A DNA stretch of 64,000 nucleotides. Origin: CAHJXF01 sp038225855. GTDB lineage: Bacteria; Pseudomonadota; Gammaproteobacteria; Burkholderiales; Burkholderiaceae_D. Below the pieces are notes generated by a model. The model ran no database searches and was not told where the DNA came from. It saw only the letters and a program-made list of their open reading frames with translations. Below are positions 1-6,399 of the stretch, in pieces. Position numbers and translations under genes: made by a program. Each line of letters starts with the position of its first letter. The first letter of the stretch is position 1. The stretch lies in assembly GCA_038225855.1 (NCBI GenBank), contig JBBRQU010000008.1:1-64000 (forward strand), read 5' to 3'.

Positions 1-1
1 C

Positions 2-286
2 ACACCCGAGAAAACCAAGGCCCGCCAGGTCGCCTTCTTCGTCGGCAGAGTGGCTGGCAAGTACCAACACACCGAGCGCATGAAGCAGCGCATCGATAGT
101 GCCGAAGGTCGCGCGCTTTACGGTCGGCGCTTCGCAACCGTCGAGCCGGTGTTCGCCAATCTGCGACACAACAAGCGACTCGATCGCTTCACCTTGCGCG
201 GGCAGGCCAAGGTCGATGGGCAGTGGAAGCGGTTCGCTCTGGTCCACAACATCGAGAAGCTTGCGCATCACGGCTATGCGCAGTGA
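2..286 (+). CDS. IS1182-family transposase, C-terminal part (5' end outside window)
   Basis: The reading frame is open from the window edge (base 2) to the TGA at 284-286, so only the last 94 residues are visible. It contains RMKQRIDSAEGRALYGRR and later LVHNIEKLAHHGYA, the conserved C-terminal block of IS1182-type DDE transposases, where the last catalytic acidic residue lies in the segment before GRALYGRRF. The family call rests on recall of this motif. It is the only gene left of the integrase on the + strand and is not part of the cassette array. It lies about 145 bases from the distal attC site, so an IS copy seems to have landed at the far end of the array. The terminal inverted repeat of the IS was not identified with confidence. 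Confidence 0.8.
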   Translation, partial: TPEKTKARQVAFFVGRVAGKYQHTERMKQRIDSAEGRALYGRRFATVEPVFANLRHNKRLDRFTLRGQAKVDGQWKRFALVHNIEKLAHHGYAQ

Positions 287-429
287 GTAAAGAGCGCAAG
301 CGCTCCACATTGCGCAACCACGTTCGCCACCACCACCCGCTTAAATCAAGCCCCAATATCTGAATCAACTGTTCGGCGCCGGCGGGCCCTCGTTGAACAA
401 TTACCGCTTGAAAAAGGGTTTATCTACAG

Positions 430-507
430 CTTCAACGATTTAGTTAAGCCGCAACCTTGACGACGCGAAGCGGCGGCAAGGTTGTCGGCTTGAACGACGG
501 GTTGGGC
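430..507 (-). repeat. attC recombination site 1 (distal end of array)
   Basis: Read on the minus strand the site begins with the R'' core GCCCAAC (501-507). It continues with a long imperfect inverted repeat (GTTCAAGCCGACAACCTTGC pairing with the GGTTGCGGCTTAAC side) and ends in CGTTGAAG. The L'' and L' boxes are nearly the same as in the other attC sites here. The R' core departs from the GTTRRRY consensus at its last base, consistent with this being the array edge where neighbouring DNA has changed. It directly follows the antitoxin stop codon at 509. Confidence 0.8.
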
Positions 508-508
508 G

Positions 509-826
509 TCATGTGGCCTTGTGAGGAATCAAGCGAACCTGCAAGTCGCACCCGACCGCGCTCGCGTAGCGCTTTAGCGTTGCCAAGGACGGCGCGTGCT
601 TTCCCGCAGACTCAAGACGCGAGATTGCGCTTTTCGTCGTGCCCATGCGCTCCGCGACGGCATCTTGCGTCAAACCGGCCCGAGACCGGGCCTTGAGCAT
701 CTGACCGGCGACTTGATATTCCAACTCCAACGCGTCATAAGCCTCGACAAACCCCTTACGCGACCGAGCCCTCTCAAGGAACGCCTTGTGGTCATGGGCA
801 ATAGATTGGTATTTCAACTCAGCCAT
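509..826 (-). CDS. HTH antitoxin of a HigBA/RelBE-like pair (gene cassette)
   Basis: A 105-residue protein with a Cro/C1-type helix-turn-helix in its C-terminal half: the stretch from about residue 44 contains RSRAGLTQDAVAERMGTTKS followed by ISRLESAG. The N-terminal half (residues 1-40) resembles the toxin-contacting arm of HigA-like antitoxins. The start codon lies inside the 3' end of the upstream toxin gene (8-base overlap), a usual arrangement for toxin-first pairs. The predicted role is to neutralise the toxin and to repress the shared promoter through the palindrome at 1153-1170. The stop codon is one base from attC 1, so the pair fills one integron cassette. Function is inferred from domain and neighbour; no partner test is possible here. 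Confidence 0.85.
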   Translation of the reverse strand: MAELKYQSIAHDHKAFLERARSRKGFVEAYDALELEYQVAGQMLKARSRAGLTQDAVAERMGTTKSAISRLESAGKHAPSLATLKRYASAVGCDLQVRLIPHKAT

Positions 827-1145
827 CTTTCAACTCCTTGAGGCGCCTGCGCGCCACTGCCAACTCACGGTCGGGTGTCTGCTGAGTCTTCTTGATGAAC
901 GCATGCAGCACGACGATGCGCTTGCCCAGCATGAAACAGTAGAACGCGCGGCCAATGCCAGAGCGACCACGAGGCCGAAGCTCGAACAGTCCGTCGCCGA
1001 AAGCGCGGGAATGCGGCAGTCGCAGGCTCGGGCCGTATTCGATCAGAAGTTCAACGAGCCGCGCATAGTCGGCTAGGACATCGACAGGCCACGACTCGAT
1101 TTCGGAAAGCACTCTTGCGTGAAAGTACTCGAGGTCGAAGGCCAT
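819..1145 (-). CDS. RelE/HigB-like toxin (phage Gp49-type), gene cassette
   Basis: A 108-residue protein of the HigB/Gp49 group of RelE-fold mRNA interferases. It shows the family pattern ELRPRGRSGIGRAFYCF followed by VLHAFIKKTQQTP, in which basic residues line the predicted mRNA-cleaving face. The frame is open further upstream, but ATG at 1145 is chosen because it gives the normal family length and sits right behind an operator-like palindrome; the longer version would run through attC 2. The gene overlaps the antitoxin start, so the two are translationally coupled. Such pairs are known to stabilise cassette arrays by post-segregational killing. That role is inference here. Confidence 0.85.
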   Translation of the reverse strand: MAFDLEYFHARVLSEIESWPVDVLADYARLVELLIEYGPSLRLPHSRAFGDGLFELRPRGRSGIGRAFYCFMLGKRIVVLHAFIKKTQQTPDRELAVARRRLKELKDG

Positions 1146-1152
1146 GCGCGAT

Positions 1153-1170
1153 GTTAGCAAATACGCTAAC
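1153..1170. promoter_or_regulatory. Palindromic operator of the toxin-antitoxin cassette
   Basis: A perfect inverted repeat, GTTAGC-N6-GCTAAC, ends 7 bases upstream of the toxin ATG (1145). The spacing and position match an autoregulatory site for the HTH antitoxin encoded downstream. The AT-rich centre may also hold the -10 region of the cassette's own promoter, which would free it from the array promoter. Confidence 0.6.
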
Positions 1171-1192
1171 TTCGCGCAACCGGTGCTGTGAC

Positions 1193-1269
1193 GCCCAACG
1201 AACCGCTCAGCCGCGGCCTTGACGGCGCGAAGCGGCGGCAAGGCTGTCGGCTGGAGCGACGGGTTGGGC
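1193..1269 (-). repeat. attC recombination site 2
   Basis: A 77-base site bounded by perfect R'' (GCCCAAC, 1263-1269 read on minus) and R' (GTTGGGC, 1193-1199) cores. The body folds back on itself (CCGACAGCCTTGCCGCC against the GGCGCGAAGCGGCGGCAAGG side on the opposite strand). Its body is close to attC 1 in sequence and length. It ends the cassette holding the membrane protein at 1276-1689. Confidence 0.9.
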
Positions 1270-1275
1270 ATAACG

Positions 1276-1689
1276 CTAAACCGCCACACATATTCCTGCG
1301 GTTACAACACCACCGCCGACAAATGCGCAGACGGCGGACGCAATCAGTAACCCCCAAATGACTTTATGCCAAAGCTTCTGACGGCCAGAATCTTGGAAAG
1401 CGTGATTGACGTACGTGTGTTGGAAGAAGAAGACGACGGTGGCTAGAAACGCCCCCAAGAGGAAGAATGACAAAGCGCCAAGTGCGTAGGGCTTGAAGGC
1501 AGGATAAGCAGACTTGCCCAATAAAGCCTGAACAAAGGCAAGCATTGCAACTACCGCGCCTGCGTTTAGAACCCCGAGCCCCCTTGCTCCTTGCGCGATG
1601 AGATCGTGAAGGCGATCAACCGTTCTCGCACGTCGATCATGTTCAAGCTGTTGCTCAAGGAGGCCCTGTCTCTCGCCACTGCTTTCCAT
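1276..1689 (-). CDS. Integron-cassette membrane protein of unknown function
   Basis: A 137-residue protein that I do not recognise. The first 35 residues are charged and helical (EQQLEHDRRARTVDRLHDL), possibly a short coiled coil. Three hydrophobic segments follow at roughly residues 38-58, 69-91 and 108-134, the last ending in a glycine-rich stretch (FVGGGVVTAGICVAV) at the C-terminus. The stop codon is 6 bases from attC 2 and the gene fills its cassette alone. It faces the same way as every other cassette gene, away from the integrase. A role in the cell envelope is all that can be inferred. Confidence 0.7.
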   Translation of the reverse strand: MESSGERQGLLEQQLEHDRRARTVDRLHDLIAQGARGLGVLNAGAVVAMLAFVQALLGKSAYPAFKPYALGALSFFLLGAFLATVVFFFQHTYVNHAFQDSGRQKLWHKVIWGLLIASAVCAFVGGGVVTAGICVAV

Positions 1690-1729
1690 TCATATCCCCA
1701 TACGACAAAAGTTGATACGAAGCTTTGAT

Positions 1730-1789
1730 GCCCAACGAATTAGTTAAACTGCACCACTTCGCGGCGTCGGCTTGAACGATGGGTCGGGC
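1730..1789 (-). repeat. attC recombination site 3
   Basis: A compact 60-base attC. R' is a perfect GTTGGGC (1730-1736) and R'' reads GCCCGAC (1783-1789), one base off the usual RYYYAAC. L'' (GTTCAAGCCGACGCCGC) and L' (AGTTTAACTAA) pair around a short centre. It ends the cassette with the 194-residue protein at 1802-2386. Confidence 0.85.
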
Positions 1790-1801
1790 AGACTTGCCAA
1801 C

Positions 1802-2386
1802 CTAGGCGATAGTATCCGGCCACGGAAATGAATATCGCCCCAGATAGTGTGCCGCCTTGAGATATAGTAAGTCCGCTTCCCACTCTTCGATTGCGACACT
1901 AGATTTGCGCGGGTTTCGCTTTGCATTTCGCGCGAAGGCGGCAATCGACTCAGTCACCTTCCTTAGACGAGTCGCGGACTTTGGCATTCCCCAACCTTTC
2001 ATGTAATCAGGGGAATTAACGTTTGGAAGCGTTCCAGCATATGCGAAGTCTAGGAGGTCTCTTCTCTTTGACGGGACAGCGCCTTGCGTCCCCACACGGT
2101 AACCGATGCAGCCGAGTAAGCCTTTGTCATATGGAATGTAAATATCGCTTGGCCCGCCCGCGGACGGAGGTGCGTAAGTCGTAGTCCATGGGAAGTACTC
2201 GCCGGTCCGCACTATCTTTTTTACAAGGGAAATGTGCAGGTCACGCGCGGCTTTTCGTTCGCGAAATAGAAGCTCTCGAAATACCTCCAGGAGCAGCTTG
2301 AGATCGGTCGGGCGAGTATCAACGAGGCTCTGAAGCTCTGCGGTTGTGAGGCGACTGTGAGGACGCAGAGTCATATTTCCCGCCAC
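1802..2386 (-). CDS. Integron-cassette protein of unknown function
   Basis: A 194-residue soluble protein without signal peptide or membrane segment. I do not recognise the family. It has a basic helical N-terminal part (LLLEVFRELLFRERKAARDL), a central segment with aromatic and glycine residues (SDIYIPYDKGLLGCIGYRVG), and a helical C-terminal part with many basic residues (RKVTESIAAFARNAKRNPRK). A second ATG at residue 5 is possible. The stop codon is 12 bases from attC 3. The lower-GC codon choice than in the flanking chromosomal genes fits a mobile cassette. Nothing in the sequence shows an activity. Confidence 0.65.
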   Translation of the reverse strand: MAGNMTLRPHSRLTTAELQSLVDTRPTDLKLLLEVFRELLFRERKAARDLHISLVKKIVRTGEYFPWTTTYAPPSAGGPSDIYIPYDKGLLGCIGYRVGTQGAVPSKRRDLLDFAYAGTLPNVNSPDYMKGWGMPKSATRLRKVTESIAAFARNAKRNPRKSSVAIEEWEADLLYLKAAHYLGRYSFPWPDTIA

Positions 2387-2409
2387 GCTTTATGCTCTTG
2401 CATCATGCT

Positions 2410-2474
2410 GCCCAACGTGAAGTTAAGCCGCAGACGCCAGCATGGCGGCTGTCGGCTTGAACGCTGGGTTGGAC
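2410..2474 (-). repeat. attC recombination site 4 (closest to the integrase)
   Basis: A 65-base attC with R' GTTGGGC (2410-2416) and R'' GTCCAAC (2468-2474, read on minus). The L boxes (TTCAAGCCGACAGCCGCC and GGCTTAACTTCA) match the other sites of the array. It ends the first cassette, which holds the two small genes between 2499 and 2939. Confidence 0.9.
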
Positions 2475-2498
2475 AATGAAGCCATGATTAAATGTCGA

Positions 2499-2738
2499 TT
2501 AATTCTGGCCAAAATGTTTGAGCAGCGCTTTGGGACGATATCCAAAAACCATAAAGTCTACTTTTAGGTTAGGGGGATCAATACCGCCCGTATATATTCG
2601 ACCGGGGAGCACTGGCCTAATCCAGCGCCAATACCTTGAGTCAGGCTGTGCTTCGCCGTTCACATGGCCCACTAATTCATAAGCACATGACGGAGTAACG
2701 GGTTGCCGTATAAATGCGTAGTCTTTTATTGGTTTCAC
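2499..2738 (-). CDS. Small cassette-encoded protein, unknown
   Basis: A 79-residue protein beginning MKPIKDYAFIRQPVTP. It is soluble, rich in aromatic residues and proline, and has no motif I recognise. It starts 9 bases after the stop of the upstream small gene, so the two are probably co-transcribed as one cassette unit. Its stop lies 24 bases before attC 4. Confidence 0.55.
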   Translation of the reverse strand: MKPIKDYAFIRQPVTPSCAYELVGHVNGEAQPDSRYWRWIRPVLPGRIYTGGIDPPNLKVDFMVFGYRPKALLKHFGQN

Positions 2739-2747
2739 GGACAGCCA

Positions 2748-2939
2748 TCATACCGCCGGATTTTCGGCCCTAGGATGTAATTCAATCTCGAGCTTCTCAG
2801 ATCCCTCAACACGTGTTCCGTCAAATCGAAAATACGCCGACACGACGTCGCCGTGCGCGACTGAACGCACGTATTCAAGCAGAGCCCAACCCCGCTCCGC
2901 TATCGCGATGCTCCCCGCAACCGAAGAAGGGTCAATCAT
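2748..2939 (-). CDS. Small cassette-encoded protein, unknown (first gene of array)
   Basis: A 63-residue protein with a predicted helix (GSIAIAERGWALLEYVRSV) followed by a beta-rich half ending EKLEIELHPRAENPAV. No family is recognised. It starts 6 bases inside the attI/cassette junction at 2945-2951, so it is the first gene that the array promoter would read. It is short and could be a non-coding opening, but its frame, direction and close fit to the cassette edge support it. Confidence 0.5.
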   Translation of the reverse strand: MIDPSSVAGSIAIAERGWALLEYVRSVAHGDVVSAYFRFDGTRVEGSEKLEIELHPRAENPAV

Positions 2940-2944
2940 TGGCT

Positions 2945-3050
2945 GCCCAACCTAATTTAGACATCACCGGACCCTATCCCGGCGATGCGGCCTAAGTCAA
3001 CACGCGCTGTTGTTAACGCCTTGTTCTCTACTCCATTTGCGGGTCGCGCA
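2945..3050. other. attI-like region between first cassette and integrase
   Basis: The cassette junction is marked by the R'-type core GCCCAAC at 2945-2951 (GTTGGGC on minus). From here to the integrase start lies about 100 bases with attI-like features: a repeated element GCCTAAGTCAAC at 2990-3001 and GTTGTTAACGCC near 3010-3021. Position (array side of intI, 5' of the gene) is exactly where attI belongs. The precise integrase binding sites cannot be fixed by eye. Confidence 0.6.
2971..3000 (-). promoter_or_regulatory. Candidate cassette promoter (Pc)
   Basis: On the minus strand TTGACT (2995-3000) is followed after 18 bases by TAGGGT (2971-2976), with the -35 close to consensus and the -10 weak. 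It points into the cassette array and lies in the attI-like region, the usual place for Pc. The match is modest. Confidence 0.35.
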
Positions 3051-4070
3051 ATGGCGGTTAGCACGCCTAAATTACCGCGGATGGCCTCCCCGTCCGAAAC
3101 ACCTCCCGCACCGCCGCCGCGCCTCCTCCATCAGGTGCGCGACTGCATCCGTGCAAAGCACTACTCGGTGCGCACCGAACGGGTCTACGTCGATTGGGCC
3201 AGGCGATACATCCTCTTTCATGGCAAGCGCCATCCGCGCGACATGGGTGCGCCGCATGTGGAAGCGTTCCTCTCGCATCTCGCGTCCGAGCGCAACGTCT
3301 CCGCCTCGACACAGAACCAGGCGAAGGCGGCGCTGCTGTTCCTCTACAAGGAAGTGCTCGGCATCGCACTCCCCTAGCTCGACGAGATCATGCAGGCCCG
3401 TGTATCGCGCCGCCTGCCGGTGGTTCTGACGACGCGCGAAGTCAAGGCGCTGCTCGACGAATTGGATGGAACGATGTGGCTCGTCGCTTCCCTTCTCTAC
3501 GGCACCGGCATGCGCCTGCTCGAAGGCCTGCGGTTGCGGACGAAGGACGTGGATTTCTCGCGTCGCGAGATCGTGGTGCGCGAAGGCAAGGGGAACAAGG
3601 ACCGCGTGACGGTGCTTCCGGAAAATGTATTGCTTCCCTTGAAGGACCAGTGCGCCAAGGTCAGACGCCTCCACGACGCCGATCTTGCCGAAGGCTTCGG
3701 CGACGTGTGGCTTCCCTATGCGCTCGACGTCAAATACCCCAGGACGGGCCGGCAATGGGGCTGGCAGTTCGTCTTCCCCAGCCCTTCACGATCGGTCGAT
3801 CCGCGCACCGGCGCAATCCGCCGTCATCATCTCCTGGAGCAGACCATCCAGCGCGCCGTGAAGGAAGGCGCGGCGCGCGCCCGCACCATCAAGCCGGTTT
3901 CGCCGCACGTGCTGCGACATTCCTTCGCGACGCATCTGCTGCAGTCGGGTCACGACATTCGCACCGTGCAGGAACTGCTTGGCCATTCGAGCGTGGAGAC
4001 GACGATGATCTACACGCACGTCCTCAACCGGGGAGGCTGTGGCGTGACCAGTCCCCTCGACGGGCTTTGA
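3051..4070 (+). pseudogene. intI: Integron integrase IntI, interrupted by one in-frame TAG
   Basis: A tyrosine recombinase of the integron type. The N-terminal DNA-binding part has the family block RLLHQVRDCIRAKHYSVRTE. The C-terminal part keeps all catalytic elements: Arg in GTGMRLLEGLRLRT, Lys in GKGNKDRV, HVLRHSF, LGHSSVETTMIYTHV with the nucleophilic Tyr. It also has the IntI-only insert (LPYALDVKYPRTGRQWGWQF). The frame is intact end to end except for TAG at 3375-3377. This falls at the Trp of the LPWL motif that precedes the RRLPVVLT linker, so a single G-to-A change (TGG to TAG) explains it. The gene reads away from the cassettes as in all integrons. ATG at 3081 is an alternative start giving 330 codons. 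Unless suppressed or an error, the enzyme is cut off before its catalytic domain. Confidence 0.92.
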
Positions 4071-4078
4071 GCGCGAGC

Positions 4079-4978
4079 TCACGCCCGCTGCGCGCGATCT
4101 TTCTGGTTCTGCGCCTCGATGTTCTCTCGCGCCTCCTGCCACTGCGCGTCGCTCCACTCTCGCAGCGCATAGAAGTTGCCGCCCGTGGCGAGCGCGTTGC
4201 CGCCGTCCATCATGATCGACTCTCCGTTCAACCACTGACAGCCATCGCTGAGAAGAAAGGTCGCGAGGTTCTGCAACTCTGCCATCTTGCCGGCGCGCGC
4301 CATCGGGTTGGTGCGCGCGCTGCGCGCGCCCGGCTCTTCGCCCGGGTTCAATCGTTTCGACATGCCTTCGGTGGGAATCTCTCCGGGTCCCACCGCGTTC
4401 AGGCGCACGCCGTACTGCGCCCATTCGGTCGCGAGCGACTTGGTCATCGCGTCGATCGCGCTCTTGCTCATCGCTGAAGGCACGACGTACGGCCCGCCAT
4501 TCTTGACCCACGTGACGATGATCGACATCACGCTGCGATAGGGCATGTCGCGAGTCCACAGCCCATCACGCGCCATCGCGACCCAGCGCTTGCCGACCGC
4601 TTGCGTCACATAGAAAGTGCCGTGCATCACGATGTTGGCAATCGCATCGAAACCGCGCGACGACAACGCGGCGGTCGGCGAAATGAAGTTGCCGGCCGCG
4701 TTGTTGACGAGGCCAGTCAGCGGACCTTCATCGAAGATTTGCCCGACCATCGCATCGACCGCGGCCGCGTCGCGGATGTCGACGCCGAAGGCCTTGACGC
4801 TGCCGCCGTGTTCGCGCATCAAAGCCTGCGCGGTTTCTTCGACGACGCTTTGCCGGCGCCCGCAGATGAAGCACGACGCGCCGAGCTGCACGAAGCGCTC
4901 GGTCATCGCACGGCCCAGGCCGGTGCCGCCGCCGGTGACGAGAATGCGCTTGCCCTTGAACAGGTCGGGTTGGAACAT
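4079..4978 (-). CDS. SDR oxidoreductase, 2,4-dienoyl-CoA reductase-like
   Basis: A 299-residue short-chain dehydrogenase. The NAD(P)-binding TGGGTGLG is at residues 15-22 and NNAAG near 91-95. In place of the usual YxxxK the active site reads VVPSAMSKSAIDAMTKSLA, with Ser where Tyr is expected. That pattern is known from the mitochondrial/peroxisomal-type 2,4-dienoyl-CoA reductases, which use a different Tyr/Lys pair. The expected role is NADPH-dependent reduction of 2,4-dienoyl-CoA in unsaturated fatty acid oxidation, in keeping with the acyl-CoA ligase genes downstream. A GGAGG ribosome site lies 6 bases before the ATG. It ends only 8 bases from the integrase stop, so the two genes converge. 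Confidence 0.8.
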   Translation of the reverse strand: MFQPDLFKGKRILVTGGGTGLGRAMTERFVQLGASCFICGRRQSVVEETAQALMREHGGSVKAFGVDIRDAAAVDAMVGQIFDEGPLTGLVNNAAGNFISPTAALSSRGFDAIANIVMHGTFYVTQAVGKRWVAMARDGLWTRDMPYRSVMSIIVTWVKNGGPYVVPSAMSKSAIDAMTKSLATEWAQYGVRLNAVGPGEIPTEGMSKRLNPGEEPGARSARTNPMARAGKMAELQNLATFLLSDGCQWLNGESIMMDGGNALATGGNFYALREWSDAQWQEARENIEAQNQKDRAQRA

Positions 4979-5069
4979 GGGTGGCCTCCGTGGTCGATGG
5001 TGTGGTCGAGCCCCATGATGCCGCGCCGCGGCCCGTCTGCCTATCCGCGCATCGCGATGCGCCTCGATG

Positions 5070-5110
5070 GCGCGTCGTCAATAGCGCGTCGTCAATAACG
5101 CGTCGTCAAC
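5070..5110. repeat. Three 14-base tandem repeats at the 3' end of ccdA
   Basis: The unit GCGCGTCGTCAATA occurs at 5070-5083 and 5084-5097 and again in slightly changed form at 5098-5110. The ccdA stop codon (5092-5094) lies inside the second unit, so copy-number change alters the C-terminal codons and the spacer to the SDR gene. Confidence 0.8.
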
Positions 5111-5820
5111 TCCGTCAGCCACGCCGGCGAGCGATCGACCAGCCACGTCTCGATCGCCTTGTCGGTGCCCAGGACGATCAACGCGGCAACCACCAGCATC
5201 GCCGTGCCGAGCACCATTTTGCCGGTCTTGCCCGCAGCCAGAAAATTGCCTCGCATGCGCATCATCGCGCCGCGCGATATCAGGCCGAGCGCGACCAGGG
5301 GAACGCCCGCCCCGAGCCCGAAAATCGCCATCATCAGCGCAATCTGCGGAAGCTGGCTGCCCTGGCTCGCGAGCAGCACCGCCGCGCCGAGCGTCGGTCC
5401 CACGCACGGACTCCACACGATGCCGAGCACCAGGCCGATCACGAATTGTCCGCGCAGGTCATCCAGGCGCAGGCGCGACAGAACACCTTGCCCGACGTTG
5501 CCGATCCCCGAGGTCGCAAGCGCGAAGCGTTGCTGCAAACCGCTCGACAGCAACACCACGCCGATGAGCGCAAGCGCCACCGCGCCCACGATGCGAAACG
5601 CGGTGGGATCAAGCCCGAGGTTCGCCGCGGCCCACGCGACAGCGGTACCGATGACCGCGAACGAAAGCGAGAGTCCCGCAGCGAGCGCAAGCGGCCCGCG
5701 CGCATGCGCCTGTGCCGCCGAGGTCAACAGGATCGGGACAAGCGGCAGCACGCACGGCGAGAGGATCGACAGCGCGCCGGCCACGAAGCCGAGCGCGTAC
5801 GTACCCGCGTTGAAAATCAC
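5092..5820 (-). CDS. ccdA: CcdA/DsbD-type thiol-disulfide membrane transporter
   Basis: A 242-residue integral membrane protein of the CcdA family, which passes electrons from cytoplasmic thioredoxin to periplasmic thiol-disulfide proteins. The two hallmark cysteines are in LSPCVLPLVP (Cys23) and WSPCVGPTLG (Cys139), each at the start of a hydrophobic segment; about six membrane helices are predicted. The start is GTG at 5820; no good ribosome site is seen and the upstream DNA is a run of short repeats. The next gene upstream on the same strand is a secreted thioredoxin-fold protein, its likely electron acceptor. The pair may serve cytochrome c maturation or periplasmic redox repair; the sequence does not decide. 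Confidence 0.88.
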   Translation of the reverse strand: MIFNAGTYALGFVAGALSILSPCVLPLVPILLTSAAQAHARGPLALAAGLSLSFAVIGTAVAWAAANLGLDPTAFRIVGAVALALIGVVLLSSGLQQRFALATSGIGNVGQGVLSRLRLDDLRGQFVIGLVLGIVWSPCVGPTLGAAVLLASQGSQLPQIALMMAIFGLGAGVPLVALGLISRGAMMRMRGNFLAAGKTGKMVLGTAMLVVAALIVLGTDKAIETWLVDRSPAWLTELTTRY

Positions 5821-5897
5821 TGCGAGATCACTGCGAGATCACAGCGCGAAGGTCATGGCGCGAATGTCATGGCACGAACGTCACGGCGCGAACGCCC
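5819..5897. repeat. Degenerate short tandem repeats between trx-like gene and ccdA
   Basis: Two copies of CTGCGAGATCA (about 5820-5841) run into four diverged 14-base units of the form GCGCGAANGTCATG at 5844-5857, 5858-5871, 5872-5885 and 5886-5897. They fill the spacer and touch the GTG start of ccdA. Confidence 0.7.
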
Positions 5898-5907
5898 ACC
5901 GCGAAGC

Positions 5908-6297
5908 TCAACTCTTCTGCGCCTTCTTCATCAGCGCATCGATGCTTGCTTCCTTGGTGTCGCCCACCGAGCGGCCTACCTCGCTCTTGCCCTGAAACGC
6001 GATGATCGTGCTCTGCATCGCGACGTGATACTTCTTGAGCAAGTCCTTCTGACTGTCGAAGTCGATCGTGAACAGCGTGTAGTCGCGATACGCTGGCTGC
6101 TTCATCAGTTCCGACTGGATCGGATCCTGCTGCTTGCAGGTCGGGCACCACGGCGCGCGAACCGACAACACGATCGGCTTGCCTTCGGCGGCGAGCTTGT
6201 CGAACGCCGCTTGATCGTAAGGCGTGATGGTGCCGGCCGAGGCCCACGAAGCCAGCGTCGTCAAGGCGAGCGCGGCGAAGATGCGTGCGATGTTCAT
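5908..6297 (-). CDS. Periplasmic thioredoxin-fold protein
   Basis: A 129-residue protein with a signal peptide (MNIARIFAALALTTLASWAS, cleavage near AGT) and a thioredoxin domain with active site WCPTC (Cys51, Cys54). The domain continues to GKSEVGRSVGD, the usual loop of thioredoxin-like reductases. ATG at 6297 is chosen over an upstream in-frame start because AGGAG lies 6 bases before it and the signal peptide begins there. It is co-directional with ccdA, 87 bases downstream, so CcdA likely keeps it reduced. Its substrate in the periplasm is unknown. Confidence 0.85.
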   Translation of the reverse strand: MNIARIFAALALTTLASWASAGTITPYDQAAFDKLAAEGKPIVLSVRAPWCPTCKQQDPIQSELMKQPAYRDYTLFTIDFDSQKDLLKKYHVAMQSTIIAFQGKSEVGRSVGDTKEASIDALMKKAQKS

Positions 6298-6399
6298 GAA
6301 ATTCTCCTGGTGGGCGTCGAAGCGGCGCCATGCTGACAGTCGCGGTGATCCATCTTTTCTTACAGCAATGACGAAAGAGGCAGTTGCATGCCCGCGCAA

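Noticed and set aside
1145..1357. Longer N-terminal versions of the toxin and a 63-codon frame across attC 2
   Set aside because: These frames only run through the attC site; the toxin family starts at 1145 behind its operator.
2985..3081. LexA/SOS box before the integrase
   Set aside because: No CTGT-N8-ACAG match was found; the nearest, CTGTTGTTAACGCCTTG, lacks the second half-site.
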